DNA from: Steromphala cineraria
Taxonomy: Eukaryota > Mollusca > Gastropoda > Trochida > Trochidae
Direction: 5' to 3'
DNA: 64,000 nucleotides
Assembly (NCBI GenBank): GCA_916613615.1
Contig: OU744732.1
Span: 30,700,673 to 30,764,672, forward strand
A program made the translations under genes and the position numbers. A model generated the notes under the pieces. That model searched no databases. It was not told the origin of the DNA and saw nothing but the letters and a program-made list of their open reading frames with translations. Shown one piece after another: positions 12,592 through 24,258 of the stretch (position 1 is the stretch's first letter; every line of letters begins with the position of its first letter).

Positions 12592-12625
<34 letters not shown>
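11880..12625 (+). pseudogene. CR1/L2-like LINE, 3' end, 5'-truncated and dead
   Basis: The translated sequence matches the C-terminal end of the reverse transcriptase ORF of CR1/L2-type non-LTR retrotransposons. Visible blocks in order are LPNFHIDGHVIVPSS and the NLGVLFDTTLSFES-like block. Next comes 12029-12367 with YVLSRMDYCNGLLYGLPS and LQRVQNCAAGLVSGTKRHDH. Then FGDRTFQVAGPSLWNQLK and finally RDIDELPRFKSGL. Several frame changes and stops separate them. The catalytic YxDD region lies further upstream and is absent. The 3' end reads TAGCGCTATATAAGTAAT and runs into a TA microsatellite, which resembles L2/CR1 3' tails. Family assignment is from remembered motif patterns; broken status is directly visible. 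Confidence 0.88.
12596..12625. repeat. (TA)n microsatellite at LINE tail
   Basis: About 15 uninterrupted TA units directly follow the LINE 3' end. They are best read as the element's own tail repeat, expanded. Confidence 0.9.
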
Positions 12626-12629
<4 letters not shown>

Positions 12630-13400
12630 AAAGGCTGGAACAATTCTTTTGTTGATTTTCACTATATGGGGTCGATTATGGCGATGGCATTATCCAGGTC
12701 TATGACTCGGAATAAACCAAGATTGTTGATTGATGAACATAATGATTTACCTAAATCCCAGTTAAATGTTAACTAATATAGACAATAAATACTTAACCAC
12801 AACATCAAAATGTTCACATGTGTATAAACATCATGTATGGTGATCATCCATAGAACTTTTTCTCTTTAATCACAAAAGCTTTAGCAATGCCTTCCACAAA
12901 TTGAGTGTATGACATTTGCACCCAGCTGCACACTATAAACCCGGTAAATGTGGGCTACCAGAGCTAGGGGCACGTATAATACTTGTTCAGCTATGATAAC
13001 CTTTGAGGTTATAAAATCTTTCTGATCAAATTTTCGCATCAAAGGAACAGTGTCACTTTTTAAAAATCTAGTTTTAAACAATTACGTGTTAATAACCTTT
13101 AAGGTTGCAAAATCTGTTTGATTATATTCAAATATATAGTTCTGGCAATTGATAAATCTCACCTTAATCACAAGCACGTTATTCCATGTTCAAACTGTCT
13201 TTGATATAGATCAATACATGAAACTTTGATGGAAATCGCTTTTACATAGACAAGAGGCTGATCAGGATATGGTTATCTGGATTTTTGGATTTGTCTGGAA
13301 ACGTCAGTGCATGACACATCACATATAGTAATAAATAAATGGCAATTGCAATCCGTATACCTGATTCGCTGAACACTGTAACAGAAATTCAGTTCATACC
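12626..13400. other. Intergenic; one diverged repeat segment
   Basis: Mostly featureless. Around 13255-13320 the sequence GATATGGTTATCTGGATTTT and the following bases resemble segments near 15140-15210 and 23095-23170, suggesting an old dispersed or duplicated repeat. The frame 12881-13081 (minus) is unsupported. Confidence 0.45.
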
Positions 13401-13419
13401 TGTATAAACTTAATTTCGT

Positions 13420-14040
13420 GACGTCACATCATATTTAGCCACGCCCATTCACACTTAGCCACGCCCCCAATTACGGAACTATTCGAACACAAATAACGTT
13501 TTTTTATGGTGTACCGGTACCGCGAGAGCACGGTAAATTAAGAGACACAAATAACCAATAGCTATTATCAAATAAATATTTTATAGTTTGTGAAGTGAAG
13601 TCGCGGCTGTTGCAAAGGGATCGGCCATTGAAATGCCGCATACCTTGTCAACAGTTTTTAGCTTTGTTTCTCAAAAAGATTAGAGAACTGTGACGTTTTA
13701 CTATAAACCTAATTCGATCTGATTGCTTGTCGCCAAGTTAACGCCACATGTACGGAATCTACGTTAGTCTACTCGGCTATTTTCCTCCTGAATCCCACAG
13801 TCGCGAGTTTGTGTTTATGTACACCGTTGACACTAGGAATGTCAAGGCCACGTGACAAGACGTTGCGTGATGCCGTTGTGGATTTTCATTGGCTGGTGAA
13901 CTAGTCGTAGGCGGAGCTAAAAGAATAACGACGTTTTGATTGACATTTTGTCTCTGTCGTGTTGTTGAGCGTTGAATCGTTCGCGTAAATAGTGCAGTTT
14001 TATTTGTTGCGAAGGTGTTTATTTGGAGCAAACAAACGTA
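13420..14040 (-). promoter_or_regulatory. GC-richer island with promoter-like motifs
   Basis: This is one of the few GC-richer stretches. It holds a TGACGTCA-type site near 13420, GCCACGCCC motifs, an E-box CACGTG (13849-13854), an inverted CCAAT box (ATTGG at 13888-13892) and a GGCGGAGC GC-box-like motif near 13911. An 84-codon minus frame (13777-14031) spans it but has no recognisable domain. No gene could be attached on either side. It may be an isolated regulatory element, a pseudo-promoter or part of a repeat. Confidence 0.25.
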
Positions 14041-14071
14041 TTAAAACATCCAATATGTGTAAATTTATTTA

Positions 14072-14230
14072 TAAGAATTGACTTCAAAATTTATTAAGTT
14101 CATGGAGGCATAAACTTAAAAACCGCTGTGCAAACTTGGCATAAATCCGCTACGCGGATTTACACAGTTTGCACAGCGGTTTTTAAGTTTATACCTCCAT
14201 GAACTTAATAAATTTTGAAGTCAATTCTTA
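14072..14230. mobile_element. 159-bp near-perfect palindrome (hairpin MITE)
   Basis: Left arm from TAAGAATTGACTTCAAAATT and right arm ending AATTTTGAAGTCAATTCTTA pair over about 75 bp each with very few mismatches. The centre is AAATCCGCTACGCGGATTT, itself a stem with a 3-base loop. It is flanked by TA-containing sequence, consistent with a TA target, but there is no empty site in this window to prove it. Confidence 0.88.
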
Positions 14231-15606
14231 AATACTTTTATCATTAATATTCAAGATTTTCTCTAGGATATAATATGATCTTATTAATCAAGGAGATCAA
14301 AAATGATATTTTCGTTTCATTGTAATGACATTCTTCGATCAAAAGAAGGTATTAGCTTTATCTGTTCTATTGTTTTTATCAAGATTTGTTGACGACAGCT
14401 AGATAGAGGAAACCAAGTACGCTAATATTAAACGTCAACGTTTTGCTATAACTCAGACTAATTAATCATCAAATTCGTTATATTGGAAAGACGTCAATGG
14501 GTGAATGTAATCGTGAGCATGTGAATCCGTTAACTTATTTTAAGTATATATAGCTTTTATGAAATCACGTGTCCTAATTAAACCTCCGAAGTATCAATTA
14601 TTCACATAACAATTGATTGCCAATTTGAAAGTTTAAAATCCGTAACTGTCTTTACAAATATATCAACAAATCATAAATGAACGAAGGTTGCTATAAAGTA
14701 TATTTGATATTGGATACCAATGCGTTTAGTTGGCATTTATAAAGGTTATTTTTCCGGTGTAAAATTCATGTCACTCATATTTCCTATGAAACTCCCAGCT
14801 TTGGTAACGGTATCATTAACAAGTTAAGAGGAATTTTAAAACGTTTTGAGCGTCTATTGTATAGTTTGTACGCGATAAACTTTGAAAATATGTTAGTTCC
14901 TGGTTTAACTAAAAGAACTGTATTTTAATTTCGACCTCCTAAATCTCTTGTGGATTAAGTAGATAAGAAAGATAATAATAACCCTTAACGTTGCATAGTC
15001 TAATCACTTTTTAATATAATTCCGAAGTTCTGACAAAATATCAATCTCATATACAGGCATGTAATTACGAGTTCAAACGAGTTTTTGATGCAGAAAAATA
15101 CATCAAACTTTGATGGAAATTGTTTATACATACGAAATTACCAAGCGTGGGATTTAGATACCGTTATCTGGACTATTGGCTTTGTCCTTAATCGCCAATG
15201 TCAGACATTTCTGATAAAAGCCTAACATCTTTGATATTTTAGGAATATGATCTTATTAATTAATGAGATCCAAAAGAGTATTCCTTTTCATTGTAATTTT
15301 AGGAATTCGAGGGTATTGGCCTTCGTTGTATTCATAACAGATATAGGGGGAATATGTTTATGTAAACGTCAACTTGGACTAATTAACCATCAGATATTGT
15401 AATTGGTGAGTTAAATCGAAAAAAGGTAAAATAGATTAGATTAAGAATGTACAAAACAGTTTTATTACATACCCATGTAAACTTAGGATGGTAATACAAG
15501 ATTGCAATACAGAATATGTCTTCAAATTCCGTATTTCATGGCTGCCGAATCTACTTTGTTCTAGCTTCGGAAATTCTGGGAACTTTCCGTTGGTTACAAT
15601 CATACA
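14231..15606 (+). repeat. Two diverged direct-repeat segments
   Basis: 14260-14480 and about 15235-15420 align roughly in the same order (ATATGATCTTATTAAT, a CATTGTAAT block, GTCAAC and ACTAATTAA blocks), offset about 980 bp with many differences. This is an old local duplication. The rest of the stretch shows nothing. Frames at 15436-15642 (minus) and 15488-15673 (plus) overlap and are not supported as genes. Confidence 0.55.
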
Positions 15607-17384
15607 CACTGTCGTGTACCCGATAAGGAGGGGACTTTTCAAAATGGTGGACGTGACAGGTCAACAGAGGTAGGTGTCTGCTTTCAGTGCTCCCTTCTCC
15701 TAATCGACGAGGTTTAGATGGTCACCTTTAACTGTGGTAATCAGGAATAGAATTTCGAATACATTCCTTACGAGTTTTGGTTCACAAACTGCAAGAAATT
15801 TGCGTATTTTAGATGTCAAGTTGATGTTTATCTCACTTTCATTTTCGAAGCGGAGAGGAGACTTTTAAATGCCTTTTTTCATGCCCTTAACGACCTTGAA
15901 TATCATACATATTGTCGCGCATATCAGTGTTTGGTTATAATAAAGATTTCTGTGCAACTTGAACTGATTTGGTTCAGAAACTACGAAGTTATTGACAAAA
16001 TAACAAAACAACATGGCAGCGGAGTGGACTCGCCGAATAATCGGCGGAGCGGACCCAGGAGGTCGGATAGGGAGAGGACATTTTTGGATATGGAGGGGAC
16101 ACATTTGGATATGGAGTGGACATCACTTTCAAAGTGTACTGTAGTTGAGACAATACCAATGGTAATACACAAACTCCTAGTTTCAGTTATAAGAACTATC
16201 ATAAACCTTTTCATCTACAAATGATTGAAATAGAGGTTTCTCTTTTCTTTTGCAGAACTTACCTGGAGAACGTTTCCGTTGCTGCCGTTGTCACACATAA
16301 TAGATCACTGCATTCGTTACCACCCATTACAAACATTGAAATTGGAAATAGAATGTTTAGAGCCGTCAAGTGAAAAATGGACACTTAACAAAAAAGACCA
16401 TCAAATAGTTCCTTAAAATATATTAGGCATCGACGAGATTTTCAATGTTGATGATAAGTCACTTGTTTGTGCATCACCAAGTCCGAAATAGCATTAAAGG
16501 AATCTGTGCTCAATCTCTCATTAAAATGCCCTTTTGCTAAAACAATTGAAATGTTCAACGCCACCATCGGCAAAAGGGCTTTCTGTGGCTTATGAGAGAT
16601 TGAAAACAGATTCCTTTATTGCATCTCTATAATGTGTGTTTCGGCTGTTTTGCATTGATTTGACAACGGCAGCAACGGAAATGTTCTCTAGGTAAGTTCT
16701 GCAAAAGAAAAGAGAAACCTCTATTTCAATCATTGGTTTATGAAAAGGTTGATGATAATGCTTATGAAACTAGATTACGTCTTTTGTGGGGTTCTTTTGG
16801 CTAACTTTACAAAGGAGTTTGTTTATTACCATGGGTATTGTCTCAACTACAGTACAATTTGAAAATGATGTCCACTCCATATCCAAATGTGTCCCCTCCA
16901 TATCCAAAAATGTCCTCTCCCTATCCGACCTCCTGGGTCCCCTCCGCCGCTTATTCGGCGAGTCCACTCCGCTGCCATGTTGATTTGTTATTTTGTCAAT
17001 TACTTCGTAGTTTCTGAACCAAATCAGTTCAAGTTGCACAGAAATCTTTATTATAACCAAACACTGATATGCGCGACAATATGTATGATATTCAAGGTCG
17101 TTAAGGGCATGAAAAAAGGCATTTAAAAGTCTCCTCTCCGCTTCGAAAATGAAAGTGAGATAAACATCAACTTGACATCTAAAATACGCAAATTTCTTGC
17201 AGTTTGTGAACCAAAACTCGTAAGGAATGTATTCGAAATTCTATTCCTGATTACCACAGTTAAAGGTGACCATCTAAACCTCGTCGATTAGGAGAAGGGA
17301 GCACTGAAAGCAGACACCTACCTCTGTTGACCTGTCACGTCCACCATTTTGAAAAGTCCCCTCCTTATCGGGTACACGACAGTG
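15607..17384. mobile_element. 1.78-kb foldback element with TSD ATACA
   Basis: Long inverted repeat. The ends read CACTGTCGTGTACCCGATAA (15607 on) and its exact complement ending at 17384. Direct ATACA flanks lie at 15602-15606 and 17385-17389. Arms match over about 650 bp each with few differences, then continue imperfectly to a centre near 16550 (TAAAGGAATCTGTGCTC on the left, AACAGATTCCTTTATT on the right). The left arm has extra sequence near 16300-16490 and the right arm has about 40 extra bp near 16770. Both arms carry a short TGGATATGGA-type minisatellite. Mirror frames (15931-16224 plus, 16770-17060 minus) merely reflect the arms. CACT termini recall CACTA/Chapaev/Transib-type ends, but the superfamily is unproven. 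Confidence 0.93.
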
Positions 17385-17615
17385 ATACATTCCTTATTAA
17401 AACATCAAAATTAATGTTTCTCTTTATAATTTACCAACTTTTTATGTGATATTTCAAAAAAAATATAGGAGAAATAGGCAGACCTTGACAAAATTCGGAC
17501 AACCTCGCTAATGGGGCTACGCGATTATGAAGTCACAGCAGCAACGATTATGACGTCATTGTCATTGTTTGAAGGAAGGTTAAAAAAGGTTAAAAAGAGT
17601 GTACATAATAGCCAA

Positions 17616-17749
17616 AGAACGTCATATGTGTGCATTTGGGTAGTTTGTATTGAACTCGTTCTTCGACCTCGTTGTTCCATGACGCATTCCATGACATGTT
17701 GTCGTTCGATACAAACAACACAAATGCACAATGTCATATATGACGTTCT
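17616..17749. mobile_element. Imperfect 134-bp hairpin
   Basis: The block GAACGTCATATGTGTGCATT on the left pairs with the AATGCACAATGTCATATATG region on the right. Arms of about 45 bp carry some mismatches and surround a GC-richer loop. Overlapping mirror frames at 17511-17801 and 17525-17791 are a by-product of the symmetry. A TGACGTCA site lies just outside the left arm, near 17559. No target duplication was identified. Confidence 0.7.
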
Positions 17750-18394
17750 GTATATACAACACATCTCGTTCAATGAGCATTGTTTATTCACATCCTTTTA
17801 AAATAACGTTCAAATTCAATTTGTTAGATTTAGAAATCTACAAATATGCATTAGCACTTGACACAATAAGATCGATGTAATCCTTTTCAAAACAAAAATG
17901 AGAAAGATCACAGGAATCCAAGAAAATCCAATTTAAAGGATTTCGAGATTCTTTATTGTGAACAATTAGATTTCTTATTTAGTAATGTTAATGAATGAGT
18001 TTTATTACAATTTGATCTATGAAATGGTACATTTCACGATAAGTTAATCTTATGTTGACCCCCTTTGTAAATCATATAGAGTATTGAAAAAAAGGAGACA
18101 CTTTTCGACAGATTTGATAGTGATAATCATAGAATGTCATCAATAACCTTGATCATCAATTGCACAATTGCTATTGAGAAATGGGGAATTACATTCTAGA
18201 TCTTACGTTGCTAAGAGATTTTACAATTTACAACATAACATATGCTTAAGGTGTCATGTCTAGATCATTCAAAGTCACCTTTTAACAATTTTATTGTTAA
18301 ATTCTTTTTTCACAGTTCTAACAAGTGTTCTCATTATCAAATTGAAAATGACCGTTTTCCTGTGTAACCATAACCTCATCAAATGATTGTTAGC
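17750..18394. other. Intergenic, nothing recognised
   Basis: AT-rich, without a supportable open frame, repeat or RNA signal. Confidence 0.5.
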
Positions 18395-18721
18395 GTGATG
18401 TCAGGAAAATGAAAATACATGGTTCCAATTGAAATACAATGTTTTAAAACTAAATGAAGCAGTAATAAATCAAATATATAATGTAAAGTTCAGCCATGCG
18501 ATTCCTTTGTCTGAGACAAAATTAAGCCTGAGGTGTTCACTCACAAATGACCGCAAATGGACTCTATTTGAATCTTTATCATTTGTTCTCTGACCATGAA
18601 TGATTGGTTTGTGTAATGAGATTTTTGACAAAATCAAAATAATACAATTAGCATTAACGTACAATTATCAGCGAAAAATTTAAAATATAAATATATTTTC
18701 AACAACGTGCTACTGCCCCTT
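18395..18721 (+). mobile_element. TA-flanked MITE, copy 6 (left end lost)
   Basis: Forward copy beginning inside the family at GTGATGTCAGGAAAATG, so the left TIR and about 25 bp are missing. The right end is CGTGCTACTGCCCCTT. The body aligns well with copies 4 and 8. Confidence 0.88.
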
Positions 18722-19746
18722 AAACTAACTTTACATTTTGGTATTCGACCCCTTCTTTTTGACTTGAAAGCAATAAAAGCAAACTGTAGAAGTAAAACAC
18801 AATTACAAGTGAAAACTTGAAAATATGAAATTTAAAGGCTGCCATCAATAGTAGGTACAGTATATCGATTACATGTATATTACGTCCCATACCCTGCCGA
18901 ATAAGTTTCTTTAATTAAATGAAAAATAATAAATCCACAGTGAAATAAACATGGGCTCCATATTTCTAATGATGTAGTGGACTAATATGCCACACGAACA
19001 TTTTGTATTCTTTTCATTTTGTGTGTGTAACACTGATTTTTCTGTTTTCCTTTTTTCTGTTGGTCTGAATGAAATGACTGATATCTTTGATACTCGCTTG
19101 ACCCTGAATATATATAATGTTTGAAGGCTGTAACATCTTATGAAAACATGATGATTCATTATTTTTTCCTTAATAGCATACTGTAGGTAATTATTTACAT
19201 GTAACTTTCAACACCAAATGGTTACTGGATCTTCTCAATACAAGCATAACGTTACATAGATATAAAGACATAATCAGAAATATTAAAATGCCAAGAATGT
19301 TATGTTTGTAATCCGATTATCAATTTATGATAAAAATCAGTGAGCTAAGAATTGTCAATTGTGTAAACTACATCCTCATAAGGATTTGAAAATAAATATG
19401 AAATTAAATTTTTTAAATAACTCCTCATTGCAATTCTATCTAAGTAGTTGCTTTAGGGTGGTAAAATAGAAAATGAATCACATTCACTTCGCAAGCGTCG
19501 TTTCTATTGATTTAGCAGCAAACTATCTTTTGACAAAACAAACATTGATCCGAATCAAATTTTGTTAATTCGACAATGAAAAAATATTGAAATGTCATGT
19601 ATAAACATGTACATGTAAATTAAATATAATTTATAAATTTATATATGTTTTAGCATCATATAACTGATTAAACAAATTATAAAAGAAAGTATTCCCAGTT
19701 TTTGAAAAAATTGCAAACTATATTCAAATAATAGGTGGAAGAACTA
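18722..19746. other. Intergenic, nothing recognised
   Basis: AT-rich flank of the Tc1-like element. The 82-codon minus frame at 18911-19159 has no recognisable motif. Confidence 0.5.
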
Positions 19747-21261
19747 AACTGAAGTACAAAAGAAAGTACACACCCACAGATTTCATATTATTTCATATTC
19801 ATTTACAAAGTAGCATTTTTGTATGCTCTATCCTAATGTTACGAACGGAAACAATGAAATTATATCATCAAAACGCATCCGAGGCATGTCAGTTCAGGTA
19901 AAATTGATTTTTTTGAAAATCACTATTTTTTTCAATTTCTACATGACTTGGGCGCGCTAAGAGTATACAAACCACTGAATTCTACCATTCACTACGAGTG
20001 TTCCGAAAAAAGCACGAGAAAATGCCACGTTTAACAGCAGCAGAGCGAGAAAGAGTCGTTGGAATGTCTGAAGTTTGAGTTTCAAACAGCCAAATTGCCA
20101 GAAGGTTTGGCAACACCAGACAAACGGTCATTCGACCGCTTCAACGTCATAACCAGACTGGCCAGACATCGGACCGTCCTAGAAGTGGAAGATCGAGGGT
20201 GACGACCCCCGCTGAAGACCGTTATCTGCGCACACTGCATCTGCGCATCAGATTCGTCACAATGGCGTCAACGGCATCGACGGCGTTAGGACACCACATC
20301 AGCAGAAACACTGTCATGAGACGTCTTCGAGCTGCCTGTATTCGGGCTTACCGACCGTTCTTCGGAATGACCCTGACTCGTGAACATCGCCTGGACCGTC
20401 TACACTGGACAAGGAGAGTGAGACGCTGGCAACGTCGTGATTGGGCAAGAGTGATCTTCAGCGACGAAAGTCGATTCAACCTCTTCACAGCAAACGGCAG
20501 AGTGAGGATTTACAGGCGTAGAGGCGAGAGACTGGCTGCAGCGTGTGTCCAAGAAGTGGTACCCTATGGCGGTGGCAGCATCATGGTCTGAGGCGGGATC
20601 TGCGGCGACCAGAAGACCGATTTGGTCACAATTCGTCAGACCCTTACAGCCCAGAGATACAGGGATCAAGTGTTGCAGCCTGTGGTTGTCCCCTTCATAC
20701 AGAGGCAGCACCAAGGGATGATTTACCAACACGATACGTCTGACCACAAACTGCCAGCTCGACCAACAAAACATCTAGGTTTTGCCTTGGCCATCCCGTT
20801 CCCCTGATTTATCCCCCATCGAGCATCTTTGGGACCATTTGGGAAGACGACTTAGACGTCGCCTAGAGCAACCAGTCAACCTACAACAGCTGGAACAGGC
20901 ACTACATGAACAGTGGCAACGTATCCCTAATAACGTCATCTGACGTCTGACTTTCTCAATGAGGAGACGTGTCTTTGCTTGCATTAACAGTAATGGGGTC
21001 ACACCCGATACTAACTCCTCATTTATGGACATCAGACCACGGAATATTGCAGAAACAATTAGTGTAAATTTCAAATTATACCCCTAGTGGACACTATGAG
21101 AAGTAGAGAAGTGATGTGTGAAGTGAGAAGTAAATACCTGTCCTTGCCATGTTTGAAAATGGTTCACTATTAATATTATACCTTTGAAATGCTGGAAATT
21201 TTGTCTTGTTGTCTTTTATTAACAAATTACTTGGGTGTGTACTTTCTTTTGTACTTCAGTT
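19747..21261 (+). mobile_element. Tc1-like DNA transposon, complete but dead
   Basis: A 1515-bp element with TIRs: AACTGAAGTACAAAAGAAAG on the left, matched by its complement on the right (CTTTCTTTTGTACTTCAGTT). The match extends inward to about 28-30 bp. It is flanked by TA at 19745-19746 and 21262-21263, the hallmark Tc1/mariner target duplication. It contains a degenerate transposase gene on the plus strand (next entry). Length and organisation are normal for Tc1/mariner elements. The intact TIRs could still be mobilised by an enzyme supplied in trans. Confidence 0.95.
20022..21030 (+). pseudogene. Tc1-like transposase pseudogene
   Basis: The enzyme family cuts and pastes DNA between TIRs at TA sites. 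The ATG at 20022 begins MPRLTAAERERVVGMSEV, the N-terminal helix-turn-helix region, followed at once by an in-frame TGA (20076). The frame continues with QIARRFGNTRQTVIRPLQRH and a Pro/Arg/Ser linker (DRPRSGRSRVTT). In the catalytic domain FSDESRFNL carries the first Asp, IYQHD the second, and SPDLSPIEHLWD the third acidic position. The Trp codon of the expected VWGG block is a TGA at 20589. A frameshift lies between the second and third acidic blocks near 20720-20780, and a further TGA near 20940. The C terminus MRRRVFACINSNG is typical of the family. Roughly 340 residues would be expected, so all parts are present but inactive. Confidence 0.95.
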
Positions 21262-22200
21262 TATTTCAAATTGTTTCTAATACGTATGCTACCTCTTCTC
21301 ATCTCTTCTCAAATAGTGACTAGTACCATATTCGCAATAGTCATACATAATTGAATGGTCAATATTTTGCAGTTTAGAAAATTTCGAGATTATTTAATGG
21401 TGCGTGTGAAAATCCGATGGCTATTCCTTGTTTTATTAATTATTTCTACAAAGGACATCAATGTATTCTTTGGTTGTCCTGTTGCAATTTTTGATATTTT
21501 GCATAAACGATAACTGTTTCAACTTCTCAACTTCTAGTTGTGTAATAAGAATAAGAAGAAATACTTGTTTCATAACATCATTGTTCAAAGTGCAATCTTA
21601 TTTCTTATAATAAATATCACGTTACTCTGTGCATTTACCTATTCTGGATAAATATGTTCAAACATGTCGTTGTATATGCTTTAATTGGAAAGAATATTCC
21701 ATGTAATTTAAATACATCATGACATTTCATTTGCACTGAAATCTAAGTATAAACTAATAAACTTCCATAACATGTTAATTTATTTGTCTGTTAAGTATCA
21801 GCAGTTTTACATTTCATCATAACAATACTCCCACATGTCAGGAATTGTATTATAAAGCGATACTCAAAAACAATTAAAACAAATTTAATGTTCTTTATAT
21901 AGTGATTGATATATATGTCCGGAATAGAGCTGCATTATCTACATGTTTATTTCAAAGCGGTGTTTGATCTTTTGTAATTCCTGACAATCATGTTGCTACA
22001 TGTGCAGCATCACCCATGTCGGTCGAAATAAGACGAAACGACCTTTATCCATAACTATAAAACGCATAATGTTATTAAGTTAGGCCTAGGGGAAAAAGTC
22101 ATTTGTTTCTGGTTTCCTTCTGCATCAGTTTCAACCCCCCGCATCAAGGCTTTTTTTCCTGATAATGACAGGGAGAAAAATGGAAATGTACATTTAGTCC
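21262..22200. other. Intergenic, nothing recognised
   Basis: AT-rich sequence right of the Tc1-like element. No supportable feature. Confidence 0.5.
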
Positions 22201-22227
22201 CGTGGCCTAGAAAAAACATTCAAACGT

Positions 22228-22330
22228 GAAACTTTAAAGTGTAACTCGTTTCTCTTCGTGTAGGCCTCCAAAGGTGATAACGTGTTCCTTCTCTTCGTGT
22301 ATGTCTCTAAAAGTGATAAAGTGTTCCAAA
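22228..22330 (+). repeat. ~50-bp tandem duplication
   Basis: The pattern TCTCTTCGTGTA followed by GTGATAA and GTGTTCC occurs twice in a row with small differences. It explains part of the 71-codon minus frame across it (22194-22409). Confidence 0.7.
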
Positions 22331-22939
22331 GTTTATATATATTTTTTTTAAGTTCTGTTGATGTTTTTTCATAATCAATGATTAAAAAAATGAAAAATAT
22401 TCGCGTCATCGATCATTTTTGATGAAAACATCAGAAACATTTATTTTTATTTTTTGTAGGCCTTATCACAAGGTGAACCCGTTGATGTAAAATAAAAAAC
22501 TCTGTCATGATAAATTGATGAGTCCAAACCTATGGTTTATTCATATGGGTATTGCTTAAATTCATGTCTTGGTAACAGACCCACCATATACATGATTAAC
22601 AAACAATGACTTATTTTGTTCAAATCATAATAACTTACATAAGAACATCATCCTGAATTTCAAAGATGCATATTCCTTTTTGCATTTTTTAAAGGTATAC
22701 TGTTCCACGTTTTCCCAAGGAACATGTAATGTATTGAATAATATTATAGTTGTTTCTATACAGAGCATGTTTAATTTTGACAAAGACTCTTGTGGATTTC
22801 AAACATATCTACTGAAAGATGAAATACACTTGTCATAGAAAAATCGCTTTTTATACACTTGACTTTACCACCAAGAAACAAAACTGTAATTATAAACAAG
22901 AAAAGAGAAAACAAAAGCGACCCAGGGGTACAAGAAAGA
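22331..22939. other. Intergenic, nothing recognised
   Basis: AT-rich, with no repeat or frame that could be supported. Confidence 0.5.
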
Positions 22940-23085
22940 TATCTCTGAATGGTTGAGTGTGTTCGTCACTACACTACTGATACAGACATCATTGAATGAT
23001 TTTGTGTTCGTCACTGTATGACTGGTTCAGATACCATTGAATGATTGTGTGATCATCAATGCATGACTGATTCAGACAAAGCTGA
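22940..23085 (+). repeat. 45-bp diverged tandem repeat, 3 copies
   Basis: The motif TTGAATGATTGTGTGTTCGT plus CACT and a GACTGATTCAGAC segment recurs at about 22961, 23006 and 23051, a period of 45 bp. Confidence 0.75.
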
Positions 23086-23931
23086 ATTCATGAAGCTTTA
23101 CAAATATATTGATCTAGATATGGTTATCTAAAGCCTAGGATTTGTCAGTAAACGTCAGGGGAGGGCATTTGTTATGAAAACTTGGAAATTCTAGATTTTC
23201 TGATACTAGGAACAGTGAAAACATTCACGAGATCACACAAATAAATCACTTTTTTCTTCTAAAGCTATTTGGCAATCAAACACAAACTCATTAAATAGTG
23301 TAAGATCCTAAAATGATAACTTCTGTTTCGCATGCAAAAATGTCGTTTTCAGTGTTAAAAAAGAATCTGTTCAAATGGTTATCTGAATGACATGGAGCTA
23401 TACACAGAAGACTAGTTTAGAGTTCTGGTAGACGATTACGATTTACTGTCCTAAAGCATGTTTGTAGGACACCTTAGAGCCTAGGTGCTAGACAAAGTGC
23501 TTAATCAGCAAAATCGAACTGGAATGTAGATCTGGAGATCACAGATTATTTGAAAGTTGAATTAGAGGATCACCGTGTTTTGATGTAGCTGAACACTACA
23601 CAATAGCCATTGATAGTCTTAAATATGTTTGTTGGGAATGATAATAATGATAAGTTTCTCTTTCAAATTTGAGTTTACTTAGGTGAAACGTATGATTGAC
23701 TTGCCATATGTTCGTATGGAATAATACAAATTATACCGATGTTTATCTTTCAAATTTGAGTTTACGTATGAAAAACGTATGATTGTCCTTCATATTCTTT
23801 CATATCATTATAGTGATTTAGTTTTAAATCATGACGTGAATATGATTCAAACCATTGCATTATTGTGATGTTTGTTTTATACCTCAAACCAATAAAACAT
23901 TTTATCAAACATGACTGATTATCTACGTATA
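23086..23931 (+). repeat. Old diverged repeat segments
   Basis: The segment GATATGGTTATCTAAAG near 23118 resembles 13255 and 15140. GATTTACTGTCCTAAAGCATG near 23440 resembles 32140. CTTTCAAATTTGAGTTTAC occurs twice about 89 bp apart, near 23660 and 23748. These are fragments of old dispersed or local duplications; no boundaries could be set. No gene was seen. Confidence 0.5.
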
Positions 23932-24258
23932 AAGGGGCAGTAGCACGTTTTTTGATAATTTTATATTTTAAAGTATTTACTGATAACCGTAAGTTAATGC
24001 TAAATGTATTTTATTGACAATGTCAATAATGTCATTACACTAGTCAATCATTCATAGTCAGGGGACTAGCCATTTTGTGTGAACACCTTTAATTCACTTT
24101 GTATAAGAAAAAGGAATCGTATGGCTAAATTGTACGTTATATATTTGAATTATTACTGCTCCATTTAGTTTAAATACATTGTCTTTTAATTGGAACCATT
24201 AATTTTCATTTTCCTGACATCACCTTATATTCCTCCTTAAAACGTGCTACTGCCCCTT
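23932..24258 (-). mobile_element. TA-flanked MITE, copy 7 (complete)
   Basis: Complete reverse copy with both TIRs (AAGGGGCAGTAGCACG; CGTGCTACTGCCCCTT). The left flank is TATA and the right flank TAACG. Only TA is shared, which favours a TA rather than a TTAA target for the family. Confidence 0.93.

Noticed and set aside
15931..17060. Matching frames on opposite strands, first read as paired genes.
   Set aside because: They are the two arms of the foldback element translated in mirror image.
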